Origin: Przewalskia tangutica
Lineage: Eukaryota; Streptophyta; Magnoliopsida; Solanales; Solanaceae
DNA length: 64,000 bases
Direction: 5' to 3'
Assembly: GCA_029844215.1 (NCBI GenBank)
Contig: CM056738.1
Coordinates: 62,277,593-62,341,592, forward strand
Positions 23,131-34,950 of this stretch are shown here, piece by piece. Under the pieces are notes generated by a model. That model was not told the DNA's origin. It ran no database searches and saw nothing but the letters and a program-made list of their open reading frames with translations. Each line of letters starts with the position of its first letter. Position 1 is the first letter of the stretch. A program made the translations under genes and the position numbers.

Positions 23131-24351
23131 ATATGCGGTTCTGAGGACCGCTAGAACTGGGACCTGCGCCACGACCTCTGCCGCGACCCGCTGATCCATG
23201 TGTACCTTGCCTCCGGGCGAGTAATCGCTTGGGACGGGAAGCGCAATGCACTCGTGAGGCCGAGCCCTACCACCGCCGCCCGGCCGGACAAATCTCGCAA
23301 AGTGACCTCGCCGCCACAAGTATAGCAAGCTCGAGTACGCCCAGAATGGTATTCGCCACAACGCACACCGAGCAGAACCTCGACGGTTAGCACCCGCTAC
23401 TCGAAATCAAGTCCCGGGACTGACCGCCCCACCGCTCGGGCCGTGGCCGAATGAGGTAGAGCGCTACTGGGCCGTGGTGCACCGACTTCACGATGCCGCC
23501 ACCACGAGGACCACTAAAAGAACCGCCGTCTCGCCTTCTTCTCGCTGATATCGCTTACCCGGCGTCTCTACGCCTCACATCCCACAGCATGAGCTCGCAT
23601 ACGGGTTATGTCCATGCTCGGGCGGGACACACCCGCACAAGACTCGGCCATGTAATCATCTAGCCCGGTGACATAGCGATGCACTGTCCTCCATCTCTCG
23701 CTACAAGCAGGGGACATATCGAGCCAAAGAATCAAACTCGACATTGTACTCCTCACCGCGGCGTCCTCCCCGCCTCAAAGAACAAGAATCTATCACCGTG
23801 CCCTCCTCATCCGCGAGGCAAGAAGTGTGTGAGAAAGCCTCAAAACTCATCCCATACTGGAGGTGCATGCTCTCCCGAAAGCTCCCATGAATCAAACCAA
23901 TCGATCGCGGTATCACGCACCGATGCGAACCGAATGTCACAGCCTCGCCTCAAGCCACGATCACCCGCGATAATCCTCTGCGGTGACGGATGAACTCCTG
24001 CGATCATCCTCCGCCTCGACCAGTAAAACTCGCGGGCTACAACTCAAGAAATCTCGTAGCCTCAAACTATTCGCCTCGTGCACTACGGTGCGATCGAGCT
24101 GAGCTGAACTGTCGTGATCCAGCCTCTCTCAGATCGGGCCACAACTTTAGCCAATAGCCGGGCCATCTCTCAGGCCTAACTCCTCCGCCTGTGTGGGACG
24201 GGAGGTGTGGGTATTGTGGTCTCGCTGGGCCGCGGCCATAGAACTCGCTGCCTCTGGTATAGGCTGGGCCTCGAGCCTCGTAACTCTGGGTGTCTCGCTA
24301 GCAGCCTCGCCGCTTTGCCCTTCAGGGCCCGGTTGCCTTACGTGGAGGCAT
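23131..24351 (-). pseudogene. gag: gag of element J
   Basis: The start at 24351 gives MPPRKATGP by homology; in the written frame 24147-24386 the residues shift to MRLCLHVRQPGPEGQSGEAA just upstream. The central gag is at 23568-24000 in pieces (MSFEAFSHTSCL, RHEECTV-type text). The knuckle region is at about 23284-23330: CYTCGG, then GHFARF in the next frame, consistent with a CCHC knuckle broken by one missing base. Start to knuckle is about 340 codons, the usual length. Gag and pol were probably one frame in the ancestor. Confidence 0.78.
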
Positions 24352-24539
24352 AATCGCATAGAAAGGAATACGTTAGAGGGGTCCAACCTTTAACACACTC
24401 TAAAGCACGATCTCGTAATGAGAAGAATGGAAACCAATCCTAAATATCCTATAGCCTCACGATTATTGGTGTGGTGCACAACACACCGATAATCAAGACT
24501 CTCCTAGATACGGTCTGGAGACACTTTCCGAGGATTAAT

Positions 24540-24551
24540 CGCTCGATACCA
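24540..24551 (-). other. primer-binding site of J (damaged)
   Basis: The minus strand reads TGGTATCGAGCG where the intact site in I and B is TGGTATCAGAGC. One base is missing in the CAG. The same damaged form recurs in C and G. Confidence 0.8.
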
Positions 24552-24555
24552 CTTT

Positions 24556-27031
24556 TGTCACGACTGCCCGGCTCGTGGATCGTGCCTTACCGGCACCCAA
24601 GTAGTCATACATCGAGTAACCAGCTGAATATAAAACAAGACAGAAATGCTTTATAAAATAAGACACGCTTTATCTCGATGAAAAGCTTGCCTTTCGGCAT
24701 AGTATAAATAACTCAAGTTTTTGCGATTACATCCCAACTGCATAATAGTACTGCACCTCTAAGGAAGTAACAACTATGGCGGACAGGGTCCCGCCATACC
24801 TCGATCAGCATAAAAACTATCTACAATACAGGAGATCATACCCAAAAGTAGAGCCTCCGGAGAAGATGGAGCTCACGACACCAACGCAAAGATCCTAAGG
24901 ATGTGGATCTAGCACTGCTGCCCACCGCGGCATGAACGCAGCCCCCCGAAGGAGGTCAGTACAACAGGTACCAAGTATGTGAAACTATAAAGTACTTTAA
25001 AATGAAATCAAAGTATTTAAAACCTTTTCACAAATACAATCAGTTCAATTGCACATAGTGCCACATCACAAACAACAACAGGAAGAGAAAATCAGAATAG
25101 TCTATTCTAGGCCGCGAATGATCGAAGCAAGGCCAATCGCCCATAGTATCATTCTGCGTGCCTAGTCCTGGACTTCCGCAGCCCGCATAGGTCCCACACA
25201 GACCCGCATGAGATATTTCTCGCATCGGGGGCAGCCAACCCCCGGCATCCGCCTAGGCTCCCGCAGCCCGCATAGCCTCAAAAAGACCGCATAGTCTCAA
25301 CAGACCGCATAGGGAGTCTCGCGATCAGCAAACGCCTGAATGATCAATCTCGAGCATACCGCGCCCGCATAGTCTCACAGACCGCATAGCCGTATAGACC
25401 CGCATCAAGGCAAGCCTCGTATAACAAATGAGGGTAGGTGATACAATAACAGTACAATGGACTTACCGGTTAGCAACGTAAGCACAGCAAGAACGACCCC
25501 CTTACACAGCATTACAAGACACTAACACAGGTAGCATCATAACATGTCTACTTATCAAACAATCTTACTACACTTAACAGAAATCAATACAAGGCTTTTA
25601 TAAACAAACAAGTAAACAGTTCCTTTTTATCTTCTTAAGTTGTTATACCTAACTTCCCATAAAGCTGGTATAACTCTTAAGCTTTTGTTTTAAAAACCAA
25701 ATATTTATCTTCTGTTAAAAAATGATTCAGTATTCTTTTGAAATGTTTTCAGTTCTTTGTTATTCAGGCTTAAGCCGTGAGGCATTGCCGTAAGTATTAT
25801 TCAGGCTTAAGCCGTGAGGCATTGCCATAAGTATTATTCAGGCTTAAGTCAAAGACATTGCCGTAGTTATTATTCGCTTAACACCGCACGTCTACCGTAC
25901 TATATATTGTAAAATATCATGCTTTAGGAAGAATCACATACCTTCTCAGCGAAAACCACCTGCCAAGTTGAATATGTCGCGCGCAGAGAGTCAGCCTATA
26001 ATAGTCACAGATATCTATCAAAGACTACTCTGAGGGTCATTCTAAACAGGGGGTTCATAATTCTACGGAAAGTCGGGCAGCACAACCCTACCCGGTGAGC
26101 TATGTAAGTCTACTGTGAAAACAGTCCTATGTGAGTACAGTTCAATTATTCTTCTTTTAAACCCTTCTACTGTGATAACAGTTCAATTCTATTCTGTGAT
26201 ATTCTTCTAAGTATCTAATACTTATTCTAATACTACAACCGGAAGTATTCTCTAATTCAAAAGAGGGTTAGGATTAGTTACCTCGGTAAGCCCAATAATA
26301 TCCTAGATAAAGTCGCGCCTGAGCAAGGTTTAGCTCCTAAGTTGTACGCTCCGGTAGCTCCAAGAAACCTTAGAAGTTCTTCACAACTTCTACTAAGGAC
26401 TAAGGGATTTGGGCTAGGGTATTTTGGGCATTATAACGATACTAGAAGACAACTTTTCTACCAAGGGAGGGGGGTAGATTTCGGCTAGGCTAGGGGGGGT
26501 AGGCTCTCGGCCACACTACACAAGGGGAGGGAAGAGGTGTTGGACGAAAAGCTTAAGGGAGAGGAGAGGATTTTTAGACTTGGAAGATAACTTTGTGGAT
26601 GAATAACTCTTCATCTCTAAGGGGGTATTTATAGCTCAAGCCTTGGCCAACCAATGGCCAAGATGAAGACAAGTGCAAGGCAAGTGTAGGGTGAGGATTA
26701 ACTAAACACAAATATCCTACCAACCCTTGACTTGTGCACAAGGCACAAAAAAACGTGCCTTGGCTCTCCAATTTCGTCCATGGACGATTCAAGTCCACCA
26801 ATGGGAGGGTGCCAAGTGTTGCCCTCCCGTTGGTCCAAAATGTTTCGTCTCTCGGAAAAATCCGCAAAAATTAGTAATGGCATAGCCGGAATTTTCCCTA
26901 CGAAAGCTGTGGAAACGTTTCGTCGAAACGATTCTTTAAGCGAGTTGTGTACAAAAAAAGCGCCCAAGGCTAACTTTAAAGCCAAACTTTTATGCGTATT
27001 CCTCACGCATACTCGGAAATACGGTATAACA
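24556..27031 (-). mobile_element. 5' LTR of element J (2476 bp)
   Basis: It starts TGTCACGACTGCCC and ends in GGTATAACA at the junction with pol of I. From about 25600 to 26700 it is the best-preserved copy of this LTR subfamily (CAG/CTG sites intact). TATA CTATAAATA is at 26626-26635. The palindrome-derived GGGTGCCAAGTGTTGCCC is at 26807-26824. Confidence 0.9.
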
Positions 27032-28180
27032 TTAACCAAAACTCACATTTGGAAAACTTGGCGTACATAATCTTGGTCGGAGAATCACAAGACGCCTCAA
27101 ATGCTCGCATGCTCCTCGCTCGAGCGAATAAACCAAGATATCATCAATGAACACTATCACAAACGTGTCCAAAAATGGTTTGAACACTCGGTTCATCAAA
27201 TCCATGAATACCACGAGCATTGGTCAACCCAAAAGACATGACCGAACTCATAATGCCCGCATCGTCCGAATGCGATCCTAGGGACATCCACCTCTCGACA
27301 CGAACTCGATGATAGCGAACGCAGATCAATCTTGGAGAAACATCTCGCGCCACAGAATCGTCGAACAAATCATCAATCTCGGGAAGGGTATTCGTTTAAT
27401 GGTCACCTTGTTTAGCCGCCAGTAATCAACACACATGCGCAGCGCCCCGCCCTTCTTCTTCTTCACGAACAATACCGGCCTCTGGGAGAAACACTAGGCC
27501 CGATGAAGCCGCTTCTCCAAAGAAATCCTAAGCCGATCCTTCAACTCTCTCAACTCGGCGGTGCCATTACGTATGGCGGAATGGAAATAGCCGAGTGTCC
27601 GCAATATGTCAATACAAAACTCAATCTCCTCTCGGGAGGATACCCGGAGGTCGTCTGAAACACGCCCGGGAATTCTCTCGACCATCGAATCGATGAAAAT
27701 CTGGTACCGCAGCCTTCAAGATCAAACACCCGAACGAGATGGTAGATATACCCTTCGCACCATCTTCCTAGCCTTGAGGTAGGAAATAAACCTACCCCTG
27801 GCGATACCGTGCTCCTCCCACTCAACAACCGGCCTCAGAAACCGGAACTGCATTACTCTCTCTCTCAGCCTACATTGGCGTAGCAAGACGCTAGCCAATC
27901 CATCCCCATGATCACGTCGAAGTCAATCATCTCCAACTCTATCAGTCGGCCATGGTCCGACGATCGTAAATAGTCACAGACAAGCTCTATATACCCGCCG
28001 AGCTACCACCGAATCACCATGGCGTAGCTACCTCGAAAGGGTCTATGGACTCGTGCTCTATCCCTATCCTACTAGCAACAAGGGGAGATATATGGGATGA
28101 GTAGAACCGGATCTATCAAAGCATACACATCAAACCAGAACCGATAAGGTACCGCGATTTACATCGGTGAGGCCTCCGAT
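27032..28180 (-). pseudogene. pol: pol of element I, 5' half: RT palm and protease
   Basis: This continues the pol interrupted at 17285. At 27032-27220, [20 protein letters not shown] runs into IDDILVYS, with the intact catalytic FIDD at 27140-27151. At 27494-27690 lies the RT start (ELRELKDRL, REEIEFCID) in broken frames. The protease active site is near 28100 (FDVYALIDP, then a frameshift before the expected GST). The protein text joins with the left half when J is removed. Confidence 0.82.
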
Positions 28181-29432
28181 CTGTCGGTACCGACAAAGCA
28201 TAAATGCGTTCGAGGACCTCTAGACCGGGACCCGCGCCACGACCTCTGCCCGCGACCGCTGGTCCATGAGTACCTTGCCTCCGGGAGAGTAATCGTCGGG
28301 ATGAAGAAGCGACAATGCACCGCAGATCGGGCCCTACTACCACGCCGCCGTCGGACAAACTCTCGCGAAATGACCTGCTGGCCACAAGTATAGCGAGCTC
28401 GAGTCTGACTCCGAATGGTATCTACCACAACGGGCACACCGAGCGGACCTCGAGCGGTTAGCACCTCGCTACACTCGAAATCAAGTCCCGCCCCGACCGC
28501 CTCGATCGCTCGGGCTGTACTGAAAATGAGGTAGAGCGCTCTGCGCCGGCCGTGGTGCAAATCGACTTCGTTGATGCCGCCACCCCGAGAACCACCAAAA
28601 GAACCGGTCGTCTTGGCCTTCTTCGCTGATATCGCTTACCCGGCGTCTCTACGCCTCGCATCTAGTGCATGAGCTGCATACGGGTTATGTCCATGCTCGG
28701 TGAAGGGACACACCCGCACAAGACTTCGGCCATGTAATCATCTAGCCTGACATAGCGATGCACTCCGGTCCTCCATCTGCGCTACCGGTCAGGGGACATA
28801 TCGAGCCAAAGAATCAAACTCGACATTGTACTCCTCACCGCAAGGCCCTCCCTGTCTCAAAGAAGAATCTATCACGTGCCCTCCTCATCTGCGGAGGCAA
28901 GAAGTGTGTGAGAAAGCCTCAAAACTCATCCCATACTGCTGGAGTGCATGCTCTCCCGGAAAGCTCTCATGAATCAAACCAATCGATTGCGGTATCACGC
29001 AGTGACGCGAACCGAAAGTCACGCACTGTCTCGAGGCCTTGATCACCGCGTGATGATCCTTCAGAATGACGGATGAACTCCTGCGGATCATCCTCCGCCT
29101 CGACCAGTAAAACTCGCGGGCTACAACTCAAGAAATCTCGTAGCCTCAAACTATTCGCTCGGGTGCACCACGCGCGATCGAGCTGAGCTGAATCGAATCG
29201 CCGCATCCAGCCTTCTCTCGATCGGGCCACAACTACAGCCAATAGTGGGCCATCTCTTGTACCTAACCTCCGCCCAGCCGTGGGACGGGAGGTGGTACTG
29301 TGGTCTCGCTGGGCCGGGCGGCGTCATAGAACTCGCCGTCTCGGTATAGACTGGCACGAGCCTCGTGACTGGGTGTCTGCTAGCGCCTCCTCGGCCGCTT
29401 GCCCTTCGGGCGGGTTGCCTTACGTGAGGCAT
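28181..29432 (-). pseudogene. gag: gag of element I
   Basis: The start at 29432 reads MPHVRQPARRASGR (one base lost against MPPR). Conserved pieces are LRLRDFLSCSPRV and EDDPQEFI, then DTAIDWFDS, at 28967-29242. The knuckle region is near 28366-28400: ARYTCGQQ followed by a shifted GHFA-type end. No uninterrupted frame spans the gene. It lies between the PBS/leader (29433-29617) and protease. Confidence 0.78.
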
Positions 29433-29617
29433 AATCATGAGAAAGGAATACGTTAGAGGGGTCCAACCTATAACACTTTCTAAAGCACGATCTCAGAATG
29501 AAGAATGGAAACCAATCCTAAATATCCTATAGCCTCCTGATTATTGGTGTGGTGCACAACACACCGATAATCAAGATTCTACGAGATACGGGCTGTCGAC
29601 ACTTTCCGAGGATTAAC

Positions 29618-29630
29618 TGCTCTGATACCA
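29618..29630 (-). other. primer-binding site of I
   Basis: The minus strand reads TGGTATCAGAGCA, an exact match to the initiator tRNA-Met primer site, four bases from the LTR. Confidence 0.9.
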
Positions 29631-29634
29631 CTTT

Positions 29635-32005
29635 TGTCACGACCGTTCGGCCCGTGGATCGTGCCTCATCGGCACCCAAGTAGTCATACATCGAGTAACC
29701 AATGGAAATATAAAACAAGACAGAAACTTATTTATGAGAAAACGCCTTTTCGCATATATAAATAAACATGGTTCAGATTACATCCCAAATCTGCATAACA
29801 TGACTACTGCACTTAAGGAAATATACAACTATGGCGACAGGCCCCGCCATACCCGACTGCATAAAACTATCTACAACAGTGGAAATCATACCCAAAAGTA
29901 GAGCCTCGGAGAAGATGGAGCTCGACACCGACGCAAAAGATCCTAAGGATGCGGATCTAGCACTCGCTTTTTACTGCGGCATGAACGCACTCCGGGCGAG
30001 GTCGATAACAGTACCAAGTATGTGAAACTATAAAGAATCAAATGAAATCAAAGTATTTAAAACCTTTTCACAAATACAATCGTTCAATTGCACATAGTGC
30101 CACATCACAAACAACAACAGTAATAGGAAAATCAGAATAGTCTATTCTAGGCCGCGAATGATCAAGAAGCAAGGCCAATCGCCATAGTATCATTCTGCGT
30201 GCCTAGTCACCGACTTCCACACCGCATAGGTCACACAGACCGCATGAGGTATTCCTCGCATCGGGGCAGCTAACCCCAAGATCCGCCTAGGCTCCGCAGC
30301 CCGCATAGCCTCAAAAGACCGCATAGTCTCAGCGGACGCATAGTGAGTCCCCGTATCGGGCTAAACACCGAATGATCAATCTGAGCATACCGCTGCTCGC
30401 ATAGTCTCACAGACCGCATAGCCGTATAGACCAAGATCAAGCGGGCAAGCCCTGGTATAACGATCGGGTAGGTGATACAATAACAAGACAACGGACTTAC
30501 GGTTAGCAACGTAAGCACAAAGCAAGATGACCCTTTACACAAAGATTTCAAGACACTAACCTGTAGCATCATAATATGTCTACTTATCACACAAACCTTA
30601 TTACACTTAACAGAATCAATACAAGGCTTTTATAAACAAACAAGTAAATGCCTTTTTATCTTTCTTAAGTCATATACCTAACTTCCCATAAAGCTAGTAT
30701 AACTCTTAAGCTTTTGTTTTAAAACCAAATATTTATCTTCCAGAAAAAAATGATTCAAGATTCTTTTGAAATGCTTTGATTCTTTGTTATTCAGCTTAAG
30801 CCAGGCATCATGCGTAAGTATTATTCAGCTTAAGTCAAAGACATTGTCGTAGTTATTATTCGATTAACACATGTACGTCACCGCACTATATATATATTGT
30901 AAAATATCATGCTTTAGGAAGAATCACATACCTTCTCAAATAAAACCACCGCCAAGTCAATATGTCGCGCAGAGTCACCTATAATAGTCACAGACATCTA
31001 TCAAAGACTACTCAAGGTCATTCTAAACAGAGGGTTCACAATTCTACGGATAGTCGGGCAAAGAAACCCTACCGGTGAGCTATATAAGTTCATCAGAAAC
31101 AGTCTATGTGAGTACAGTTCAATTATTCTTCCTTTAAACCCTTCTATTTTGATAACAGTTCAATTATATTCTGTAATATCCTTCTAAGTATTTAATACTT
31201 ATTCTTATACTTCTACAAAGATGTATTCTCTAATACAAAGGAGGGTTAGGATTAGTTACCTCAAGAAGCCCAATAATATCCTAGATAAAGTCGCTTTGAG
31301 CAAGGTTTAGCTCCTAAGTTGTACGCTCCAGAGTCTAAGAAACCTTAGAAGTTCTTAACAACTTCTACAAAGGACTAAGGGATTTGGGCTAGGGTATTTT
31401 GGGCATTATAACAATACTAGAAGACAACTTTTCTACCAAGGGAGGGGGGGTAGATTTCTGCTCGGATAGGGGTGGTAGGCCCTACCAAACTCACTCAAAG
31501 GGGGAGGTGTTGGACGAAAGGCTTGGGAGAGGAGAGGATTTTTCAAGACTTGGAAGATAACTTTGTGGATGAAGAACTCTTCATCTAAAGGGGGGTATTT
31601 ATAGCTCAAGCCTTGGCCAACCAATGGCCAAGATGAAGACAAGTGCAAGGCAAGTGTAGGGTGAAGATTAACTCCACACAAATATCCTACCAACTCCTTG
31701 ACTTGTGCACAAGGCACAAAAAACGTGCTCACCTTTGCCCAATTCGTCCAAATGGACGATTTCAAGTCCATCAATTGGAGGGTGACAAGTGTCGCCCTCC
31801 CGTTGGTCCAAAATGTTTCGTCTCTCGGAAAAATCCGCAAAAATACTAAATGACATAGTCGGAATTTTTCCTACGAAAGCTGTGGAAACGTTTCGTCGGA
31901 AAACGATTCTTTTAGCGAGTTGTGCACAAAAAAAACGTCCAAGGCTAACTTTAAGGCCAAACCAGACGTATTCCCTACGCATACATACTGAAATACGGTA
32001 TAACA
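29635..32005 (-). mobile_element. 5' LTR of element I (2371 bp)
   Basis: It is the sister of 12616-15022, beginning TGTCACGACCGTTCGG and ending GGTATAACA before TCTCT. TATA is at 31596-31605 and the palindrome GGGTGACAAGTGTCGCCC at 31780-31797. It shows many more CAG/CTG-site indels than its sister, for example CAGGCTTAAG reduced to CAGCTTAAG. Confidence 0.9.
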
Positions 32006-32010
32006 TCTCT

Positions 32011-32066
32011 CAGATCTCACTAGCGACTTCTACGCTTTGCCCTTCTGGCTCGCTGCTGCGAGGCAT
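32011..32066 (-). pseudogene. gag: gag of element B, first codons
   Basis: The minus strand from 32066 reads MPRSSEPEGQ and is the gag start of B, cut off from the rest (11470-12615) by insertion I. Its frame ends after about 18 codons. The leader 32067-32255 separates it from the PBS and shares the TCTCTAAGGCACGATC-type text found before gag in A, I, J, C and G. Confidence 0.7.
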
Positions 32067-32255
32067 AACTGGTAAAAACGAGACACGTCAGAGGGGTCCA
32101 ACTTACAACACAGCTCTAAGGCACGATCTCAGAAGGAGAAGAATGGAAACCAATCCTAAATGTCCTGCAGCCTCCTGATTATTGATGTGGTGCACAACAC
32201 ATCGATAATCAAGACTCTACTAGACACGGTCTGTAGACACTTTCCGAGGATAACC

Positions 32256-32269
32256 TGGCTCTGATACCA
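32256..32269 (-). other. primer-binding site of B
   Basis: The minus strand reads TGGTATCAGAGCCA, complementary to the 3' end of initiator tRNA-Met, four bases from the LTR. Confidence 0.92.
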
Positions 32270-32273
32270 CTTT

Positions 32274-34950
32274 TGTCACGACCCGATCCTGGGCCCGTGA
32301 CTGGTGCCTTACCCCGGGCACCCTAGTGATACAACATCAGAGAAAACCACCGGAAAATAAAACTTTAAACAAGAAACAAGATATATATCATAAAACAGGC
32401 CAACCAAACGGTTACCTTCCAATAAAATATATATATAAACAACTCTTTCAAACGAACAGTTTAATCCTTTTTACAAACCCTGCCCACAACAAGATTACTA
32501 CTGCACTTAAGAGTTTTTATACAACATGACGACAGGGGCCGCCATACCCCGAATGTACAAGAACCTACAACTCGGGTAACATACCAAAAGATAAGCCTCC
32601 GGGAACGAGCTTCCTAACGTGAATCGTGATCCTAAGAGCGAGGATCAACTACCGATGTACTCCTACTGCGGCATGAACGCAGCCCCGGGCGAGGTCGATA
32701 ACAGTACCAAGTATGTGAAATCAAAATATCTGCGGTTAAATCATAACGATCTATAAAAAGGTGGAGACATGTATGATAACTAAAATACAGTACGCAATAT
32801 AAAAGCAGTCAAGTCAGGGACTCACTCCCTCAAAGTCATAACTCAATATATAACTATGGGTCTCACGACCACAACATCAATCATGTTCGCATCATGTCCA
32901 CATGCCCCGCACCGTGAACGTCGGTGCATATGTCCATGATGCAACAATAAAAACAATGCCGCATGGCCACATGCCCCCGGAATTCTGCATCGGTGCAGAC
33001 ATGTCCATGTAACATCAACAACAATATACTGGGTGGTCAACCCTGCCACATGGCCACGTGCCCCCGGAATTCTGCATCGGTGCAGACACGCCCACATAAC
33101 AATAATAACCATATATCGGGCAATCAACCCTGCTGCATGGCCACATGCCCCCGGAATTCTGCATCGGTGTAGACATGTCCATGTAGCAATAATAACAATA
33201 TATCTCACAGCCAGGCTATCACAAGCAAGCACAAGCAAAATACCATACTTCTAGACTTTCATAAAAAGATCCATTCCTTTTATAAAGGTCACCCGATACC
33301 CGTAGTATAAAAATAGAGTGACTCACATTTTTAGGTAAACCAAAACACTTTCCTTTTTAACAACATTCTTTCCCCTAAAGTTCCAGTTTACCTAATTTCA
33401 ATTACTCAGGTCTCTTTATTTTAGAAAAGTTTCATAGTTCATAGTCTTAATCAATTAAGAATATAATTCTCTTTTAAACAATCTGAGAAACATATGTCTT
33501 ATACGTGAGCCGTTTATTCTTGTTTACAACAATCTTGTTACAACAGCCATGATCTAGGAAATGTAATACAATTTTGTCTTATCTTAGCTTCTATGCAGAT
33601 GGAGGTTTCTACTGGTTTTAATAACAATTAGTTATTTGTCAATACACTATCCTTTATTAGCGCTGCTGTGGTTTGCTCGACACTTATTCTCATTTCCGAA
33701 ATCAAGAAACATTATTCTTTTAAAACCAAGTACTCATTACTCGCGAATGAGGTTTCACGACACCTTTAACAAAATGTTAATAACCAAGTAAAACAAGTTA
33801 AGTCTCTTATCTTTCAAGATCAAGTCTCTTAACTTCTACAATCAATAAACCAATCTTTTACCTACATAGAGTCGTTATAACTAACTTCCCATAAAGCTAT
33901 TATAACACCCTATGCTTTAAACCAACCAACTCATTTAGCACATGTACGTCTACCGTACTACATAGTTTACAAAGCATCATGCTAGAAAGGATAGGAAGAG
34001 GTTCACATACCTCGCGACGAGTATCGACAATAAGCAAAACGCCCACAAGATCAGAACGGCTAGCCTTTTCCACTCTTCAAGTAGAATACGCTACTCGTAG
34101 TACTTCTACCTATAAGGCCACAAACGTCTATTAACTTCTAACCGCATGGTTCCATATTCTACGTAAAAATTCGAAGACTCCCGCAACCGCGTAATTCTCC
34201 TCCTCTATCGAGGCCGGCTACCAAGCCAACCGGGGTTATACGTCTAACCGGACGTATACAATTCTACTATACAAGAATACCCTCAAATCTCTGTAATACA
34301 CCCTATGTAATTACGTCGCTTCTTCTTTATTATTCAGGCTTAAGTCGAAAGACATTGCCAATAACTACGTTCAGTTCTATATATAGTATACTTCAACTAT
34401 ATATTCCTACAACATGTAATTTCCAATTACAATAAGGGGGACAAGATTATTTACCTCGATAAGCCCAAAATTATCCGAGATAAAAGTCGATCCTGAGCAA
34501 GGTTTAGCTCCTACTCCGTGCGCTCCAATCCGCTCCAAACAACCCTTAGAAGTTCTAACCAACTTCTACTTAAATACTTCAACCAACTATGAAGATTTCC
34601 TTAGGGTTTCGGTTTGAGACTAAAAGGACAAAAGGTAGTATTTCCGGGCTCTACGTATAGAGGTAACTTTTGGAATACTACAAGGTAAAGGCTAAGGTAT
34701 TTTGGGCATTATAACAATACTTGGAGAGTATTTCTACCAAGAGGGGGGGTGTATTATACGAAACAACTAGAGTGGGGAGGGGTACCTCTGCCAGACACTA
34801 CAGGGGAGGGAGGCTCTCGCCAAGGGCTCACAAAGGGGGGAGGGGGAGGACTCTTGGACGAGAATACAACTCAAGAGGGGAGGGAGAGGGACTCAAGACT
34901 TGGAAGATTTTGGATGAAGAAGTCTTCAAGCTTAGGGGGGTATTTATAGG
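32274..34950 (-). mobile_element. 5' LTR of element B, main part (interrupted by H)
   Basis: It is collinear with 7476-10134. It includes the cleaner CATGGCCACATGCCC/CATGTCCATG array at 32895-33205 and ends exactly at the TATA box (TATTTATAGG in plus, 34941-34950), where H is inserted. The remaining U3 part is 47965-48388. Confidence 0.9.

Larger units (their letters stand above)
17286..27031 (-). mobile_element. element J, complete-structure Tekay-type Ty3/gypsy
   Basis: Two LTRs of 2.4-2.5 kb, a PPT, chromodomain, integrase, RNase H, RT, protease, gag and a PBS follow in order on the minus strand. J lies inside pol of I. The right flank is TTAAC (27032-27036). The left flank TTAAT precedes a damaged LTR start (CACACGACTG instead of TGTCACGACTG), so the duplication is probably TTAAC. 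All reading frames are interrupted, so it cannot be autonomous as written. Confidence 0.9.
12616..32005 (-). mobile_element. element I, Tekay-type Ty3/gypsy, split by J
   Basis: The LTRs (12616-15022 and 29635-32005) start TGTCACGACCGTT and end in GTATAACA. The target-site duplication TCTCT flanks it exactly at 12611-12615 and 32006-32010. The body holds gag, protease, RT, RNase H, integrase and chromodomain remnants on the minus strand in the usual chromovirus order. J splits pol at 17286-27031. Without J, the element is about 9.6 kb. It lies inside gag of B. Confidence 0.88.

Noticed and set aside
15055..28180. An integrated plant pararetrovirus as source of RT and protease
   Set aside because: LTRs, PBS, PPT, integrase and chromodomain are all present in Ty3/gypsy order. 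No movement or coat protein is seen.
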